Shown: one piece after another, positions 7,481 through 16,177 of the stretch
Numbering within the stretch: the first letter of the stretch is position 1
Layout of the letters: each line of letters opens with the position of its first letter
Origin: Chlorobiota bacterium
GTDB taxonomy: Bacteria; Bacteroidota; Bacteroidia; Bacteroidales; VadinHA17
Reading direction: 5' to 3'
NCBI GenBank assembly: GCA_013152085.1
Contig: JAADHC010000014.1
Span: 1-35,241 of the forward strand
DNA: 35,241 bases
Program-made: the position numbers and the translations under genes
Notes under the pieces: model-generated
What the model saw: the letters and a program-made list of their open reading frames with translations, nothing else
The model's database searches: none
Told to the model about the DNA's origin: nothing

Positions 7481-9820
7481 TTACATGGCTTTTTTTACGT
7501 GAACAGGTATTGATCTTTCTTTAGCTTCGGGTTTTTCTTTTCGTAAAGGCTCAAGGAATCCGGGCTTTATCACGAGGATAAGGGCAGGTATAACGACCAG
7601 GGCACCGATCAGGCAGGCGGTAATGGATACAACAACAAGAAATCCGAAAAACCGGATAGGTGTAAAGGATGAGATCAGCAGGGCTGAAAAACCTACAATA
7701 ACCGATAAGGCATTAAATACAATACCACGGCCTGTTGTGGTTAGTGCCCTGTAAACGGCATCCCCGGATTCATAGCCTGCCCTGCGCTCTTCACGATATC
7801 GCCAGATATAATGAATAGTATAATCCACGCCGACGCCGATCATGATCGAAGAGAGCATAGCGGTAGCCACATCGAGGGAAATCCCCGCATAACCCATCAG
7901 GCCGAACAGGATGATAACGGCTGCCACCAGCGGAACAGATACAAACAACCCGGAAGGGACCGACCTGAAGATCAGCATCACCAGGATGCTGACAACGAGG
8001 ATAGCTGCCAGTAGCGACCGCATTTGTCCGGTGATGATCAATTGGGATAATCTGGCATTGATGTATCCATATCCGCCAATACCGGAAAATGCAGGATCAT
8101 TTTTAACCATATTATTAATCTTGTCTACAACCCCGTTTATAACATTTGTACTTCCGTCATTTATTCGTACCAGCATTTGTGCATTCCGGTAATCAAAATC
8201 GACCAGTTGTTCAAAATCTCCGGGATCACCACTCATGGAATAGAGCACAAAGTATTGGGCTATGGCATCCCTGCTGTCCGGGATCCGGTCATAATGCGGA
8301 TCTCCCGGATCATTCAGGGCTTTGCTCATTTCATGAATCGCATCGGTGATACTTACAACGTTACCGATATGCGGATCTTTCTTCAGGGCATTTCCATACT
8401 TTTCCATCCGGTGCAACAGGCGCGGATCTTTAATATCGCCGGTGAACCAGATGGAAAGGTCCTCGGCCCCGCCAAAATGCTGATTCAACAAATCGGCACT
8501 TTTCCTCACCGGATGATTTTTCGGAAAGAAATTTTCAATATTGGCATCCACCCTGACCAGGAATAATCCGCCGGCGGCAATAAGGATAACCACAGCCGTA
8601 ACAGCCAGCACTCTCCGGGGATGCCGGACAATCCCCCGGCCCATCCGGGCAAGAAAGACCTCAAGAACATGTTTGCCTCCTTTTCCTTTCGCCCTGGTTT
8701 TAGGGGGTACTTTAAGTAACAACAGTATCGCCGGGATGAAAAACAGGCTCATCATCAGGGCAAAAGCGATACCAACAGCAGCCAGGATCCCCAGTTGGCG
8801 TGCCGGAACAAGAATATGAGAAAGCAAACCAAGGACACCGGCAACCGTAGTTAATCCGGTAAGTAAAACAGGACGGGAAAGGCGTTTAACAATGGTGCGC
8901 ACAAGTTTACTCCGGTTGAGGATTTTTCCCTCGGCATTCAGTTCCTGATACATGGCAATAAGGTGAATGCCATAATCATTGGCAATCGCTATTAGCATAA
9001 CCGGCAGGAGAATGGCAATAATAGTCACTTTCCACCCCAGCAAAGGCATAAGTCCCATGGTTACGATGATCGACATGGCCACAACAGCAAAAGGCAACAC
9101 CACCCCTTTCACCTGTCTGAATGCCAGGAGCAACATCACGATCATCAACCCCAGCGCCGCCGGCATCAGAATGCTCATATCTCTCGATATTTCTCCGGCA
9201 ATAGAAGCTTTAAGTACCGGCATCCCGCCAAAAAAAACTTCTTCGTTTCCCGGTTCGTTATTGACAAGCTTTTTAATTTCAGGAACCAAAACATTGTTTT
9301 CCGTATTTTTGTTCAGTGAAATAAAAATGGCGGTCATCCGGTAATCCGGTGAGAGCACTTTGCCATATACCATTTCATTACCGGTAAGCCTCTTCCTCAA
9401 CGATTCCAGTCCTTCCGTGTCTTTGGGAATTTGTTCGACGGCAGGTGATACGATCATGGCACCATCGTCACCCCGGATATCCTTTGCATCAAATAACGAA
9501 TTCGTACGGTCCACACCCTTGACCTGCCTGATCCTGTTCACTGTTTTTTCAATCCGCGTTAAGGTGGCCGGATTCAGGATATCATCTGCCCGGTAAAGGA
9601 CGACCATCATATCCGAACTTCCGAAAAGTTCGTTAATCCGGTCGGTATTGGCTCGTGCATCCAGGTGTTCCGGAATCATGGCGTCGATATTCGGGTCGAT
9701 ATCAAGCCGGGGTAACCACAATGCAAAGAACAATGTAATCAAAACAGACACAGCTATAATGGGCCATTTGTATTTCTCAATGAATCTGTCTGCCCGCATA
9801 TATTTATGGTGTTTGTTCAT
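7481..9820 (-). CDS. MMPL/RND-superfamily transporter
   Basis: This is a 779-residue transporter with the duplicated RND layout: a single helix (about 19-37), a large periplasmic loop (38-212), five helices (213-370), then the same order again (helix 404-423, loop 424-600, helices 601-752). The proton-relay type motifs NDYG (281-284) and GVDY (664-667) lie in equivalent helices of each half, as in MMPL and hopanoid-exporter-like proteins. It sits 21 bp after the outer-membrane barrel gene and 11 bp before the LolA-like gene. Together they make a plausible inner membrane-periplasm-outer membrane export route, probably for a lipid or hydrophobic molecule. Confidence 0.88.
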   Translation of the reverse strand: MNKHHKYMRADRFIEKYKWPIIAVSVLITLFFALWLPRLDIDPNIDAMIPEHLDARANTDRINELFGSSDMMVVLYRADDILNPATLTRIEKTVNRIRQVKGVDRTNSLFDAKDIRGDDGAMIVSPAVEQIPKDTEGLESLRKRLTGNEMVYGKVLSPDYRMTAIFISLNKNTENNVLVPEIKKLVNNEPGNEEVFFGGMPVLKASIAGEISRDMSILMPAALGLMIVMLLLAFRQVKGVVLPFAVVAMSIIVTMGLMPLLGWKVTIIAILLPVMLIAIANDYGIHLIAMYQELNAEGKILNRSKLVRTIVKRLSRPVLLTGLTTVAGVLGLLSHILVPARQLGILAAVGIAFALMMSLFFIPAILLLLKVPPKTRAKGKGGKHVLEVFLARMGRGIVRHPRRVLAVTAVVILIAAGGLFLVRVDANIENFFPKNHPVRKSADLLNQHFGGAEDLSIWFTGDIKDPRLLHRMEKYGNALKKDPHIGNVVSITDAIHEMSKALNDPGDPHYDRIPDSRDAIAQYFVLYSMSGDPGDFEQLVDFDYRNAQMLVRINDGSTNVINGVVDKINNMVKNDPAFSGIGGYGYINARLSQLIITGQMRSLLAAILVVSILVMLIFRSVPSGLFVSVPLVAAVIILFGLMGYAGISLDVATAMLSSIMIGVGVDYTIHYIWRYREERRAGYESGDAVYRALTTTGRGIVFNALSVIVGFSALLISSFTPIRFFGFLVVVSITACLIGALVVIPALILVIKPGFLEPLRKEKPEAKERSIPVHVKKAM

Positions 9821-9841
9821 AGTCTTATCATTAAAATATCC

Positions 9842-11176
9842 TTAGAAACAGATTTTGCATTGCATATACAGTCCGTTCAACAAAGGGCCGACCAAATCGT
9901 ATAATGTATTCTGTTTTCCGTCAAAATGCTGCCATCCGCCGGTAAGGGAAAGTCCGTCAGACACATTCCACTTTACTTGTGCCCTGATCAATGATTCTCC
10001 GGTTGTCAGGTTGGTTTCGCCGTAACCTTCGATGTTCACATTCTCTTGTCCCGGCGACCAGGTAGCATGTAATGACAGGGTATGCTGACTTCTTTTTGTC
10101 TGGCGGAACATTAACCGGTTATAGAAAAGAAGCATCTGATCCGGCATGACCGCAGGCCCGGAACCCGGTTCCGGAACCTCCCGGAACTTCGTAACACAGT
10201 AGCCGGAATATTGCACGATCATAGTGAGATTCCCCAATGTTTTATCCAATCCTGCAACCCAGCGAATATCCGGCAGGGCCACATGAATGTCGTGATCATA
10301 CCCTTTGGTCTGCCTGTAGGCAACCTCACCGCGTACACCGAAACTTCCCAGCGTTGTGGAAAAATCCGCGCCGGCGATTTTTTCCCTGAACGGCTCCTCT
10401 CCGATCACCGGAACAAAAGTAGAATCCACAGGCTTATAACCCCCGAAAGAAAATAAGGGATAGGGATCGAACCCATCAAACCAGGATAAAGAGAAATCAA
10501 CAGCCGGATAAGTAAAATCCATTTTCATGGCATATCCACTGTTTTTCAGCGTTTTCTGAGGAGACTGAACAGCAGGGACTTCCATTTCAGGTGGCAACAC
10601 ATCCCGGGTAACCGGAATGATTGAAGGCCGGTAAACCGGGATCCATATCCCCTGGAAAAAAATATGTGTCCCGACATTTATTTTCCCGTTGAACAGGAAA
10701 TTGCCCATCCGGATATCATCGGGATCAGGAGAATGAAACAAAGGGTTTTTCGGTGTGATCAGGTCTGTAGGATTGTTACTGTCTGCCCTGCCCCAGGCAA
10801 TAATCTGACGGCCTGTACATAGCGATACCGGTCCGAGATGCACATGAATATAAGCCTCTCTTAAATCCAGGCCATAAGGTTCATAACCGTTCTCCATACC
10901 ATCCCGCAGACGAAACGAAAGTTTGCCGTCACCAAATTTACCGGATTTGGCAAGCAGGTTTATTTCCCCGCCTGAGAACAGTGCTTTGGGTTCAATATTT
11001 TCCTTATCGACGGTCTTTCCTGCCCAGGCCAATCCACGAATATAGCCGGAAAGAGACCACGCCTGATTATCCCCGCCTGAAACACTTTGCTCAAACAATC
11101 CCTGGGCTTGTAAACCCCCGGTTAACAACCAACCGATAAATACAATAATTGCTGATATTCTGACTGGCTTACGCAA
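9842..11176 (-). CDS. Outer-membrane beta-barrel protein (DUF1302-like)
   Basis: This 444-residue protein has a signal peptide (cleavage near LQA, residue 24), alternating amphipathic strands and a terminal phenylalanine, the signature of outer-membrane barrels. REAYIHVHLGPVSLCTGRQ (106-123), IIAWGRAD (125-132) and NPTDLITP (135-142) resemble the core of DUF1302-type barrels, which are encoded with MMPL transporters and LolA-like partners in other phyla. It is the first gene of the export operon. The only start that fits is a TTG at 11174-11176 with AAGAAAG just upstream; the frame closes with a TGA a few codons before. The specificity of the channel is unknown. Confidence 0.78.
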   Translation of the reverse strand: MRKPVRISAIIVFIGWLLTGGLQAQGLFEQSVSGGDNQAWSLSGYIRGLAWAGKTVDKENIEPKALFSGGEINLLAKSGKFGDGKLSFRLRDGMENGYEPYGLDLREAYIHVHLGPVSLCTGRQIIAWGRADSNNPTDLITPKNPLFHSPDPDDIRMGNFLFNGKINVGTHIFFQGIWIPVYRPSIIPVTRDVLPPEMEVPAVQSPQKTLKNSGYAMKMDFTYPAVDFSLSWFDGFDPYPLFSFGGYKPVDSTFVPVIGEEPFREKIAGADFSTTLGSFGVRGEVAYRQTKGYDHDIHVALPDIRWVAGLDKTLGNLTMIVQYSGYCVTKFREVPEPGSGPAVMPDQMLLFYNRLMFRQTKRSQHTLSLHATWSPGQENVNIEGYGETNLTTGESLIRAQVKWNVSDGLSLTGGWQHFDGKQNTLYDLVGPLLNGLYMQCKICF

Positions 11177-11318
11177 CAGCTTTCTTATTAAGGATAAAAC
11201 ACTGCATCAAAAATATGGAGCAGAATATTGCATATCGCCCATACCAAGCGGATTGTACGGTAACATTGTGTAAACCGCGCTGTTTGGACGTAAAAACGTT
11301 ATAAATCAGAAAAGCCGG

Positions 11319-12422
11319 TTAACTGCTGATCACTTTTACGCGATACTGGGACGGAGTCATTCCGGTATAGCTTTTAAAAATACTATTGAATGAAGACTTG
11401 GAATTAAAGCCGGAATCGAAAGCAATACCCAGCAAAGTATAATTATTATAGGCAGGATTTTTCATTCTGTGTATCACTTCCTTGACACGATATTCATTGA
11501 TAAATGTATAAAAGTTTTTATCCAGTCTTTCATTGATCACCTGTGTAAGATGATGTCTGGAGATATTCAGTTTCACCGAAAGATCATGTATGGTCAACTC
11601 ACCGTTCAGGTAGGGTTTCTCAGACTCCATGTATGCCAGTAATTTATCCATGTATTTTTGTGCATCAGTTTCCTTCAGTCCCGATCGTTCATATTTAGGT
11701 TCAATCTCCTGATTCACAGGTCTGCTATTATAGTAATCATATATTTCCTGTTGCTTATATCCATAAATACTAAAAGCAAAAGCAAACAAGGTAAGGCCGG
11801 CATAAGAAAAAATCAAAGGATCGTATGACTCACTATGACCCAGAATGTTAAAAGCACCGGCAATAAACATAGTCAGATAAATTACAGAAAAACTAATGGA
11901 CACACCCTTCAGCCAGTTCAGGGTTATTTTCTCCGAAGTAAAGGAATAGAGGTCACGGATTCTTTTCTGATGCCTGCCAATAAGAATAAATGAAAGAAAA
12001 CTATACACGGAGATAGAGATAATAAAAGAGAGTCCGTATACCATCCGGAGAGCAAAGTAAGCATCCTGTCTGAAAAAATCATGGAGGACAATCACCTGGC
12101 GTTGCCGGTAAATGAATGTCAGAACAAAGAATACCAGGAAAGGAATGAAATGTCCCCAATAATACCATTTAAAATGAGGCTTTCCCGATATCAGGAATCT
12201 TACATAGAGATACATCAACGGGCCATATGTAAACGGTATAAAAGTAAAGGCCAGCAACTGGTTATAATATTCCTTACCTAATGAAAAGATCATTTCAAAG
12301 CCAATCAGGAACAACCAGGCAGCCATCACCTTATCGGAAAGTTGCTTGGGACGTTTTGTAGCAATCATCAGTGCTGCAAAAAACGACTGTGCGATACCAA
12401 TGTACAAAACCGGTTCCAGCAT
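11319..12422 (-). CDS. AraC-family regulator with N-terminal membrane domain
   Basis: The protein has 367 residues. The first 215 or so form about seven membrane helices; the C-terminal 100 residues are an AraC DNA-binding domain with two helix-turn-helices (LTIHDLSVKLNISRHHLTQV near 276-295, and LLGIAFDSGFNSKSSFNSIF at 330-349, then GMTPSQYR). Membrane-bound AraC proteins of this layout are common in Bacteroidota and likely link a membrane or external signal to transcription. It lies 142 bp upstream of the barrel-MMPL-LolA operon on the same strand and may control it, though no operator could be recognised. The start ATG is at 12420-12422. Confidence 0.85.
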   Translation of the reverse strand: MLEPVLYIGIAQSFFAALMIATKRPKQLSDKVMAAWLFLIGFEMIFSLGKEYYNQLLAFTFIPFTYGPLMYLYVRFLISGKPHFKWYYWGHFIPFLVFFVLTFIYRQRQVIVLHDFFRQDAYFALRMVYGLSFIISISVYSFLSFILIGRHQKRIRDLYSFTSEKITLNWLKGVSISFSVIYLTMFIAGAFNILGHSESYDPLIFSYAGLTLFAFAFSIYGYKQQEIYDYYNSRPVNQEIEPKYERSGLKETDAQKYMDKLLAYMESEKPYLNGELTIHDLSVKLNISRHHLTQVINERLDKNFYTFINEYRVKEVIHRMKNPAYNNYTLLGIAFDSGFNSKSSFNSIFKSYTGMTPSQYRVKVISS

Positions 12423-12562
12423 GTTTCCGTGAAAACCTAATTCAGCGCGAAATTAAGAGAAATTATCTACAAATCCACAAACACCGAATCAACGGGGACA
12501 ATTTTTCATGCACGTACAAGCGAGTCCATATGATAAAATTGGTTAATTTTGAGAAAGAAGAT

Positions 12563-13537
12563 ATGAAAAGGCAACCCTACATATTTTGGATCATTCTGGC
12601 TATACTTCCTTTTTATAGCCTGAATGCACAGGTAACCGTTTTCCCGGTAGTTGACAAAGCCACCGGGCCCCATCCGGTACAGGTCATCCGTGTGGAAATC
12701 ACTTCCAATTATACTATTATTGACTTTTATTATGCCCCACGGCAAACCGGTACATGGCTGTGTATTAACAAGAATTTCTATATCACCCCCAGTGGTTATG
12801 ACGAAAGAAAATATATGATATTGGCGCAGGGTATAGATATCTGTCCTAAAATGACAAAAGTAAGTTCAATGAATAATGATCTTCAGTTTCACCTTTACTT
12901 TCCCCGTATTGCCAAAGGGGTATTTAAAATTGATGCGGTTGAATCAAAAAACGGCCTGAATTTTATCGGTATTCACGTCAATAATAACGGGCGGTTGTTC
13001 CAACCACCGGGAAATGACTCTGTTTCCGTAGCAGTATTTGTCCGTTCACTGCTTTCAAGAGAAGCTTCTACAGACAGTATCGAAGGATTATGGATCCGGA
13101 AAACAGTAAAAAGTCATTATACTAATCAAAATACGCTTATCGAGGAACATACCGAGGTGCCAGATACGGTAGCAATAACATCCCGCAGTGGTATTTATCA
13201 CCTTTACAGCATAGATGGTTCCGTTATGCCTGAAACCATAACAAAGCTTACGGGAGATTTTGGCTATTTTTATAAAAAACAAATCCCTGAAGTATCATCC
13301 ACCGGTTCCGGATACATTGAATTTAAAGACATCGATCATTTCGCTGTTTCGTTCTTTCTGCCTGTAAGGCTTGCCCGTTTTGAGTTGTTGGGAGATTACA
13401 TAGAAGGAGATCAGGTTGAAGAGATTCAGGAATACCGTCGTCTGACAACTGATGAAATGCGTAAATTAACAGAAAAAATCAGAGAACAGCTTAAGCGTAA
13501 CCACCCGAACGAAAATAAAAAAGATGTTAAAGATTGA
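12563..13537 (+). CDS. Secreted protein of unknown function upstream of trmD
   Basis: I choose the ATG at 12563 because it gives a clean signal peptide ([20 protein letters not shown], cleavage near NAQ, residue 23) and follows the purine-rich AGAAAGAAG. The open frame extends upstream to 12371, but that part overlaps the AraC gene. The mature protein (about 300 residues) shows beta-rich halves: an N-terminal [20 protein letters not shown] region and a later [27 protein letters not shown] region. The C-terminus is charged and helical ([20 protein letters not shown]). I do not recognise a family. Its stop lies inside trmD (14-bp overlap), so the two are translationally linked. Confidence 0.75.
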   Translation: MKRQPYIFWIILAILPFYSLNAQVTVFPVVDKATGPHPVQVIRVEITSNYTIIDFYYAPRQTGTWLCINKNFYITPSGYDERKYMILAQGIDICPKMTKVSSMNNDLQFHLYFPRIAKGVFKIDAVESKNGLNFIGIHVNNNGRLFQPPGNDSVSVAVFVRSLLSREASTDSIEGLWIRKTVKSHYTNQNTLIEEHTEVPDTVAITSRSGIYHLYSIDGSVMPETITKLTGDFGYFYKKQIPEVSSTGSGYIEFKDIDHFAVSFFLPVRLARFELLGDYIEGDQVEEIQEYRRLTTDEMRKLTEKIREQLKRNHPNENKKDVKD

Positions 13538-14228
13538 TATTATCACCGTTTTTCCCGAGATACTGGAAAGTCCTTTTTCTCATTCGATTATCCACAGGGC
13601 ATTGGAAAAAAAGCTGACAGAAATCCGGATATACAACCTGAGGGATTTTACCTCAGATCGATACAAAAGTGTTGATGACTATCCTTATGGTGGCGGTGCA
13701 GGTATGGTAATGAAAATCGAACCTGTGTATAAAGCCTTAAAGTCCATAAGTAATGGCGTTAATGTTAATGAGGTAATATATACCACTCCCGACGGGGAGC
13801 CATTTACCCAACCGATAGCCAATTATTTATCAACCTGTCAACATATTATTATTCTTTGCGGTCATTATAAAGGGATCGACCAGCGTATAAGGGATCATGC
13901 TATAACCCGTGAAATCTCGATTGGCGACTATGTTTTATCAGGAGGCGAACTTGCCGCTGCAGTAATCACGGATGCTGTCGTCCGCCTGATACCCGGTGTG
14001 CTGGGAGATGAAACATCAGCGCTTACAGATACGTTTCAGGACGGTTTGCTGGCACCTCCGGTATATACCAGGCCTGCCAACTTCAACGGATGGAAAGTCC
14101 CGGATATTTTACTTTCCGGTGATCAGTCCGGGATTGATCAATGGCGAATGGAACAATCTATGGAAAAGACAAAAAAACTCAGACCGGATCTTTGGAAAAA
14201 AATGGAAGATCATGAAGACCGTGAATAA
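13524..14228 (+). CDS. trmD: tRNA (guanine-N1-)-methyltransferase TrmD
   Basis: TrmD methylates N1 of guanosine 37 in tRNAs with G at position 36, using S-adenosylmethionine in a trefoil-knot fold. The 234-residue protein has usual family length and motifs: [10 protein letters not shown] at the start, [13 protein letters not shown] (55-67), [12 protein letters not shown] (111-122) and [11 protein letters not shown] (132-142). Arg154 and Asp169 occupy the positions of the catalytic/substrate residues known in the E. coli enzyme. The ATG lies inside the end of the upstream secreted-protein gene. Unlike in many bacteria, no rimM, rpsP or rplS is adjacent here. Confidence 0.96.
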   Translation: MLKIDIITVFPEILESPFSHSIIHRALEKKLTEIRIYNLRDFTSDRYKSVDDYPYGGGAGMVMKIEPVYKALKSISNGVNVNEVIYTTPDGEPFTQPIANYLSTCQHIIILCGHYKGIDQRIRDHAITREISIGDYVLSGGELAAAVITDAVVRLIPGVLGDETSALTDTFQDGLLAPPVYTRPANFNGWKVPDILLSGDQSGIDQWRMEQSMEKTKKLRPDLWKKMEDHEDRE

Positions 14229-14341
14229 ATCATTATTTTGTTTACATATGTGGAAAGAGGAAAAATCTTACGTGTTAACAAGGTTCCGGATTAAAAGTAT
14301 TTTTTCACTTTAGTTATATAATAATTAAAAGACTTTCATTT

Positions 14342-14539
14342 ATGGGCCTTTTCACTGCCATTCCCGTACTGATTGCGCTGATCGTTATTGCTATCTTTAT
14401 TTTAAATATGCTTGATTTCGTTTCTATAGAGAAAGCAAATACACCCTTTGCCAAAACCATTCTGATTATTTCATTTCTGATCATATTTGTCTTTGTCTTG
14501 TGGTTTGTTGTTGAGTTAATAGGGCCCATATCACGCTAA
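14342..14539 (+). CDS. Small two-helix membrane protein
   Basis: A 65-residue protein with two predicted membrane helices (about 4-22 and 39-61) joined by a short loop with DFVSIEKANTP. Its amino-acid make-up is what a real membrane miniprotein would have, and it sits alone 113 bp after trmD. No homology is recognised. The upstream stretch is A+T-rich (TTATATAATAATT at about 14314), but no TAnnTTTG box was found, and the ribosome-binding signal is weak. It could also be non-coding. Confidence 0.55.
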   Translation: MGLFTAIPVLIALIVIAIFILNMLDFVSIEKANTPFAKTILIISFLIIFVFVLWFVVELIGPISR

Positions 14540-14633
14540 TCATCAACAGATTTTCTTTTGCCTGTACGATACGGTAACTTGGAAGTTTTGTTCTAAATTT
14601 GTAACTTATGAAAATTCAAGAGGTGTACAGAAA

Positions 14634-14664
14634 TTGTTTTATTGACAAATTATTTGTAACCTTG
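14634..14664 (+). promoter_or_regulatory. Possible promoter of the coiled-coil gene
   Basis: TTG (14634-14636), a 20-base spacer and TAACCTTG (14657-14664) approximate the Bacteroidota -33/-7 arrangement (one mismatch in TAnnTTTG). The -7 box ends 24 bases before the ATG at 14689. A better-matching TAAATTTG at 14594-14601 lacks a suitably spaced -33 element. Confidence 0.3.
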
Positions 14665-14688
14665 TGAACAATAATGTATTAGGATTTC

Positions 14689-14853
14689 ATGGCGCGAAAG
14701 GGTACAGCATGGTGGAAATCTCTAAATCCTTTCTCAAAGCTTTTGGAGACGCGACGAGAACTTAAAAAGCTTAGTCAACAGAGGGAAAAGCTTGAGAAAG
14801 AACTCAAGGATATTGAGGAGAAGAGAAAAAAAGTTCTCTATCTCAAACAATAA
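14689..14853 (+). CDS. Small basic coiled-coil protein (54 residues)
   Basis: ATG at 14689 to TAA at 14851-14853 encodes 54 residues beginning MARKGTAWWKSLNPFSKLLE. From about residue 20 the chain is a highly charged helix (RRELKKLSQQREKLEKELKD, then IEEKRKKV) with leucines at heptad-like spacing, so it should form a coiled coil. AGGA lies 4-7 bases before the start (14681-14684), and a candidate promoter is just upstream. I recognise no family. It lies 115 bp before the AbrB-like gene in the same direction and may be co-transcribed with it. Confidence 0.6.
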   Translation: MARKGTAWWKSLNPFSKLLETRRELKKLSQQREKLEKELKDIEEKRKKVLYLKQ

Positions 14854-14879
14854 TGGATTCCTGATAACCATATTTTGTT

Positions 14880-14962
14880 TTCAAATATTTTGTTTATTCA
14901 AATTATTATTTACCTTTGTTATATATTTTAATATATATTTTAATATATAATTCAAAAAATCA
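14880..14962. repeat. A+T-rich region with a TATATTTTAA repeat before the AbrB-like gene
   Basis: The stretch is almost entirely A and T, and 14920-14951 repeats ATATATTTTAAT twice with a partial third copy. It sits directly upstream of the AbrB-like start at 14969. AbrB-type proteins prefer flexible A+T-rich DNA, so this could be an autoregulatory site, but no exact promoter box is identifiable. Confidence 0.4.
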
Positions 14963-14968
14963 AGTATA

Positions 14969-15154
14969 ATGAGTCGTCGGCCAAATAAAGAAAAAAACAT
15001 CCGGATTCTCAACAAAACAGGGGGAAGCAGTTATTTTATCACCCTTCCGATAGATTTTGTTGAGAAACTCAACTGGCGGAAAGGCCAGAAACTTGAAGTC
15101 ACCCAATCAGGGAAAAAACTGATCATTACCGACTGGGAACCCCACAAAAAATAA
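14969..15154 (+). CDS. AbrB/MazE/SpoVT-like DNA-binding protein
   Basis: The 61-residue protein has the swapped-hairpin AbrB pattern: a basic N-terminus, RILNKTGGSSYFITLPIDFV (12-31), EKLNWRKGQKLEVTQSGKKL (32-51) and IITDW. Proteins of this fold bind DNA as dimers and are either transition-state regulators or antitoxins. No toxin gene follows: the next 270 bp are non-coding, so it would be an orphan. From memory, short AbrB proteins ending in a KLIITDW-like phrase are abundant in Patescibacteria (CPR), so acquisition by transfer is possible but unproven. Confidence 0.75.
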   Translation: MSRRPNKEKNIRILNKTGGSSYFITLPIDFVEKLNWRKGQKLEVTQSGKKLIITDWEPHKK

Positions 15155-15427
15155 TCCTTTTATTAGTTCATCGAAACAGTGGTTTTTGTTTTCCCTATTG
15201 ATTCGTCTCATTCGGGCGTAAAATCGCATCTCCGGTATTATACATAAAAAATGTTATTCTTTTTTCAGTTTATAATCCAAGCCGGATTAAATAAAAAATA
15301 ACATAAAAACCCATTCCGTATAAAATGGTTACCATAGAAACTTTAATACCACCGCCGGAAGAGATTGTGAATCCTCTGTTGTAAGCCTGAGCGAACGCCG
15401 CTCACAATTTCATTCATAAACATCTTT
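15155..15427. other. Non-coding gap
   Basis: No convincing coding frame is seen. The only structure is a hairpin TGAGCG-AACGC-CGCTCA (15388-15404), overlapping a longer ATTGTGA/TCACAAT pair (15364-15370, 15402-15408). It is not followed by a clear T tract on either strand, so I do not call a terminator. Confidence 0.4.
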
Positions 15428-15784
15428 TTATTTTATCTCTTTCAGTATTTTCTGAAACTTCCTGTTATCTACGAAAGCAGAAAAACTTTTCTCTCCGACG
15501 ATTTGACGGTAGTCATTAAAACCTTTATCAACAGCACGTTGTAATTCCGTGATTACCTGACCGGCATTTCCTGTTTCGGCATGCAAAACGGCAGACAGAT
15601 ACCAGGCGTCCGGGTTATCCGGATCGATGATCCTGTAAATCTGAATGAATCTTTCTGCCATCGGGTATTCGTGTTTCAGGATTGCCGAATGCACTTGCAT
15701 ATATGCAGCCAGACTCAGGAAATTCAATATCCTGATGGTAATAAAATCCTGATTAAAGGATATTACCCGGATCCAACCCTGCAA
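15428..15784 (-). pseudogene. Remnant of a TPR protein, C-terminal part
   Basis: The open frame encodes about 118 residues that look like the end of a tetratricopeptide-repeat protein: two helix pairs around HEYPMAERFIQIYRIIDPDN (38-57) and PDAWYLSAVLHAETGNAGQV (58-77), then a ELQRAVDKGFND helix and a closing FSAFVDNRKFQKILKEIK. There is no good start: the first possible codon is TTG (15782-15784), preceded in frame by a TAG four codons upstream, and the first ATG is at residue 29. An 82-bp intergenic repeat starts 15 bp upstream, where the N-terminal coding part would be expected. I infer that the front of the gene was lost; a genuine short TPR gene is the alternative. Confidence 0.5.
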
Positions 15785-15798
15785 CCAGGCTCCTCGCT

Positions 15799-15880
15799 AA
15801 GTTTGATTGTTGAAGTATGAAGGTTGAAGTGTACTTCATCGATCATCATTCATCCTTCATCCTTCCCTTAGTGCCCAGGA
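15799..15880. repeat. 82-bp repeat, copy A
   Basis: This copy differs from copy B (15931-16012) at only two positions. It contains TGAAGT-GT-ACTTCA and repeated TGAAGGA/TCCTTCA-like words giving a long imperfect hairpin. Its last nine bases (TGCCCAGGA in plus-strand reading) are the 3' acceptor end of a tRNA-Leu on the minus strand. Confidence 0.85.
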
Positions 15881-15919
15881 TCCCAACCGAAAGCGTCGGG
15901 ACACGGCCAAAAGCGGCCA
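15872..15919 (-). pseudogene. Broken tRNA-Leu, 3' fragment with replaced T arm
   Basis: Reading the minus strand, the variable arm TGGCCGCTTTTGGCCGTG (15902-15919) is identical to that of the intact tRNA-Leu at 16028-16045. The end TCCTGGGCA also matches. Between them the T arm is replaced by an unrelated 20-base hairpin (TCCCGACG...GGTTGGGA), so no TTCGA loop exists. The anticodon arm and the 5' half are missing. It cannot be a functional tRNA. Confidence 0.75.
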
Positions 15920-15930
15920 TTCCCGTTCTG

Positions 15931-16012
15931 AAGTTTGATTGATGAAGTATGAAGGTTGAAGTGTACTTCATCGTTCATCATTCATCCTTCATCCTTCCCT
16001 TAGTGCCCAGGA
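15931..16012. repeat. 82-bp repeat, copy B
   Basis: 80 of 82 bases agree with copy A (differences only at the sixth-unit TTG/ATG and the GATC/GTTC positions). Its end overlaps the 3' end of tRNA-Leu(GAG), so the duplicated segment included the tRNA acceptor arm. Confidence 0.85.
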
Positions 16013-16089
16013 CAAGAATCGAACTTGCACGGCCAAAAGCGGCCACCAGGCCCTCAACCTGGCGCGTCTACCAATTCCGCCACCTGGGC
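16004..16089 (-). tRNA. tRNA-Leu, anticodon GAG
   Basis: The 86-base gene starts GCCCAGGTGGCGGAATTGG and ends TCCTGGGCA. The acceptor stem is 7 bp (GCCCAGG/CCTGGGC). The anticodon arm is CCAGG-TTGAGGG-CCTGG with GAG in the centre. A long variable arm (GGCCGCTTTTGGCC) marks a class II tRNA, and the T arm contains GTTCGATTC. CCA is not encoded. It reads CUC/CUU leucine codons. Confidence 0.96.
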
Positions 16090-16095
16090 GTCTGA

Positions 16096-16177
16096 AAGTT
16101 TGATTGATGAAGTATGAAGGTTGATGTGTACTTCATCGATCATCATTCATCATTCATCCTTCCCTCGGTGCCCAGAA
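16096..16177. repeat. 82-bp repeat, copy C (more diverged)
   Basis: The same unit with about six substitutions relative to copies A and B. It lies between the two intact tRNA-Leu genes and runs into the 3' end of tRNA-Leu(CAG). Copy spacing is 132 bp (A-B) and 165 bp (B-C), fitting successive duplications of a repeat plus tRNA-Leu segment. Confidence 0.8.

Noticed and set aside
12371-12562. Longer N-terminus for the secreted protein upstream of trmD
   Set aside because: It overlaps the AraC gene start, would bury the signal peptide, and lacks protein-like character.
14969-15154. Complete toxin-antitoxin pair
   Set aside because: No toxin-like frame follows the AbrB-like gene, and the preceding small gene is a coiled coil without toxin features.
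15872-15919. A third functional tRNA-Leu
   Set aside because: The 5' half, anticodon arm and T loop are missing or replaced; only the variable arm and acceptor end match.
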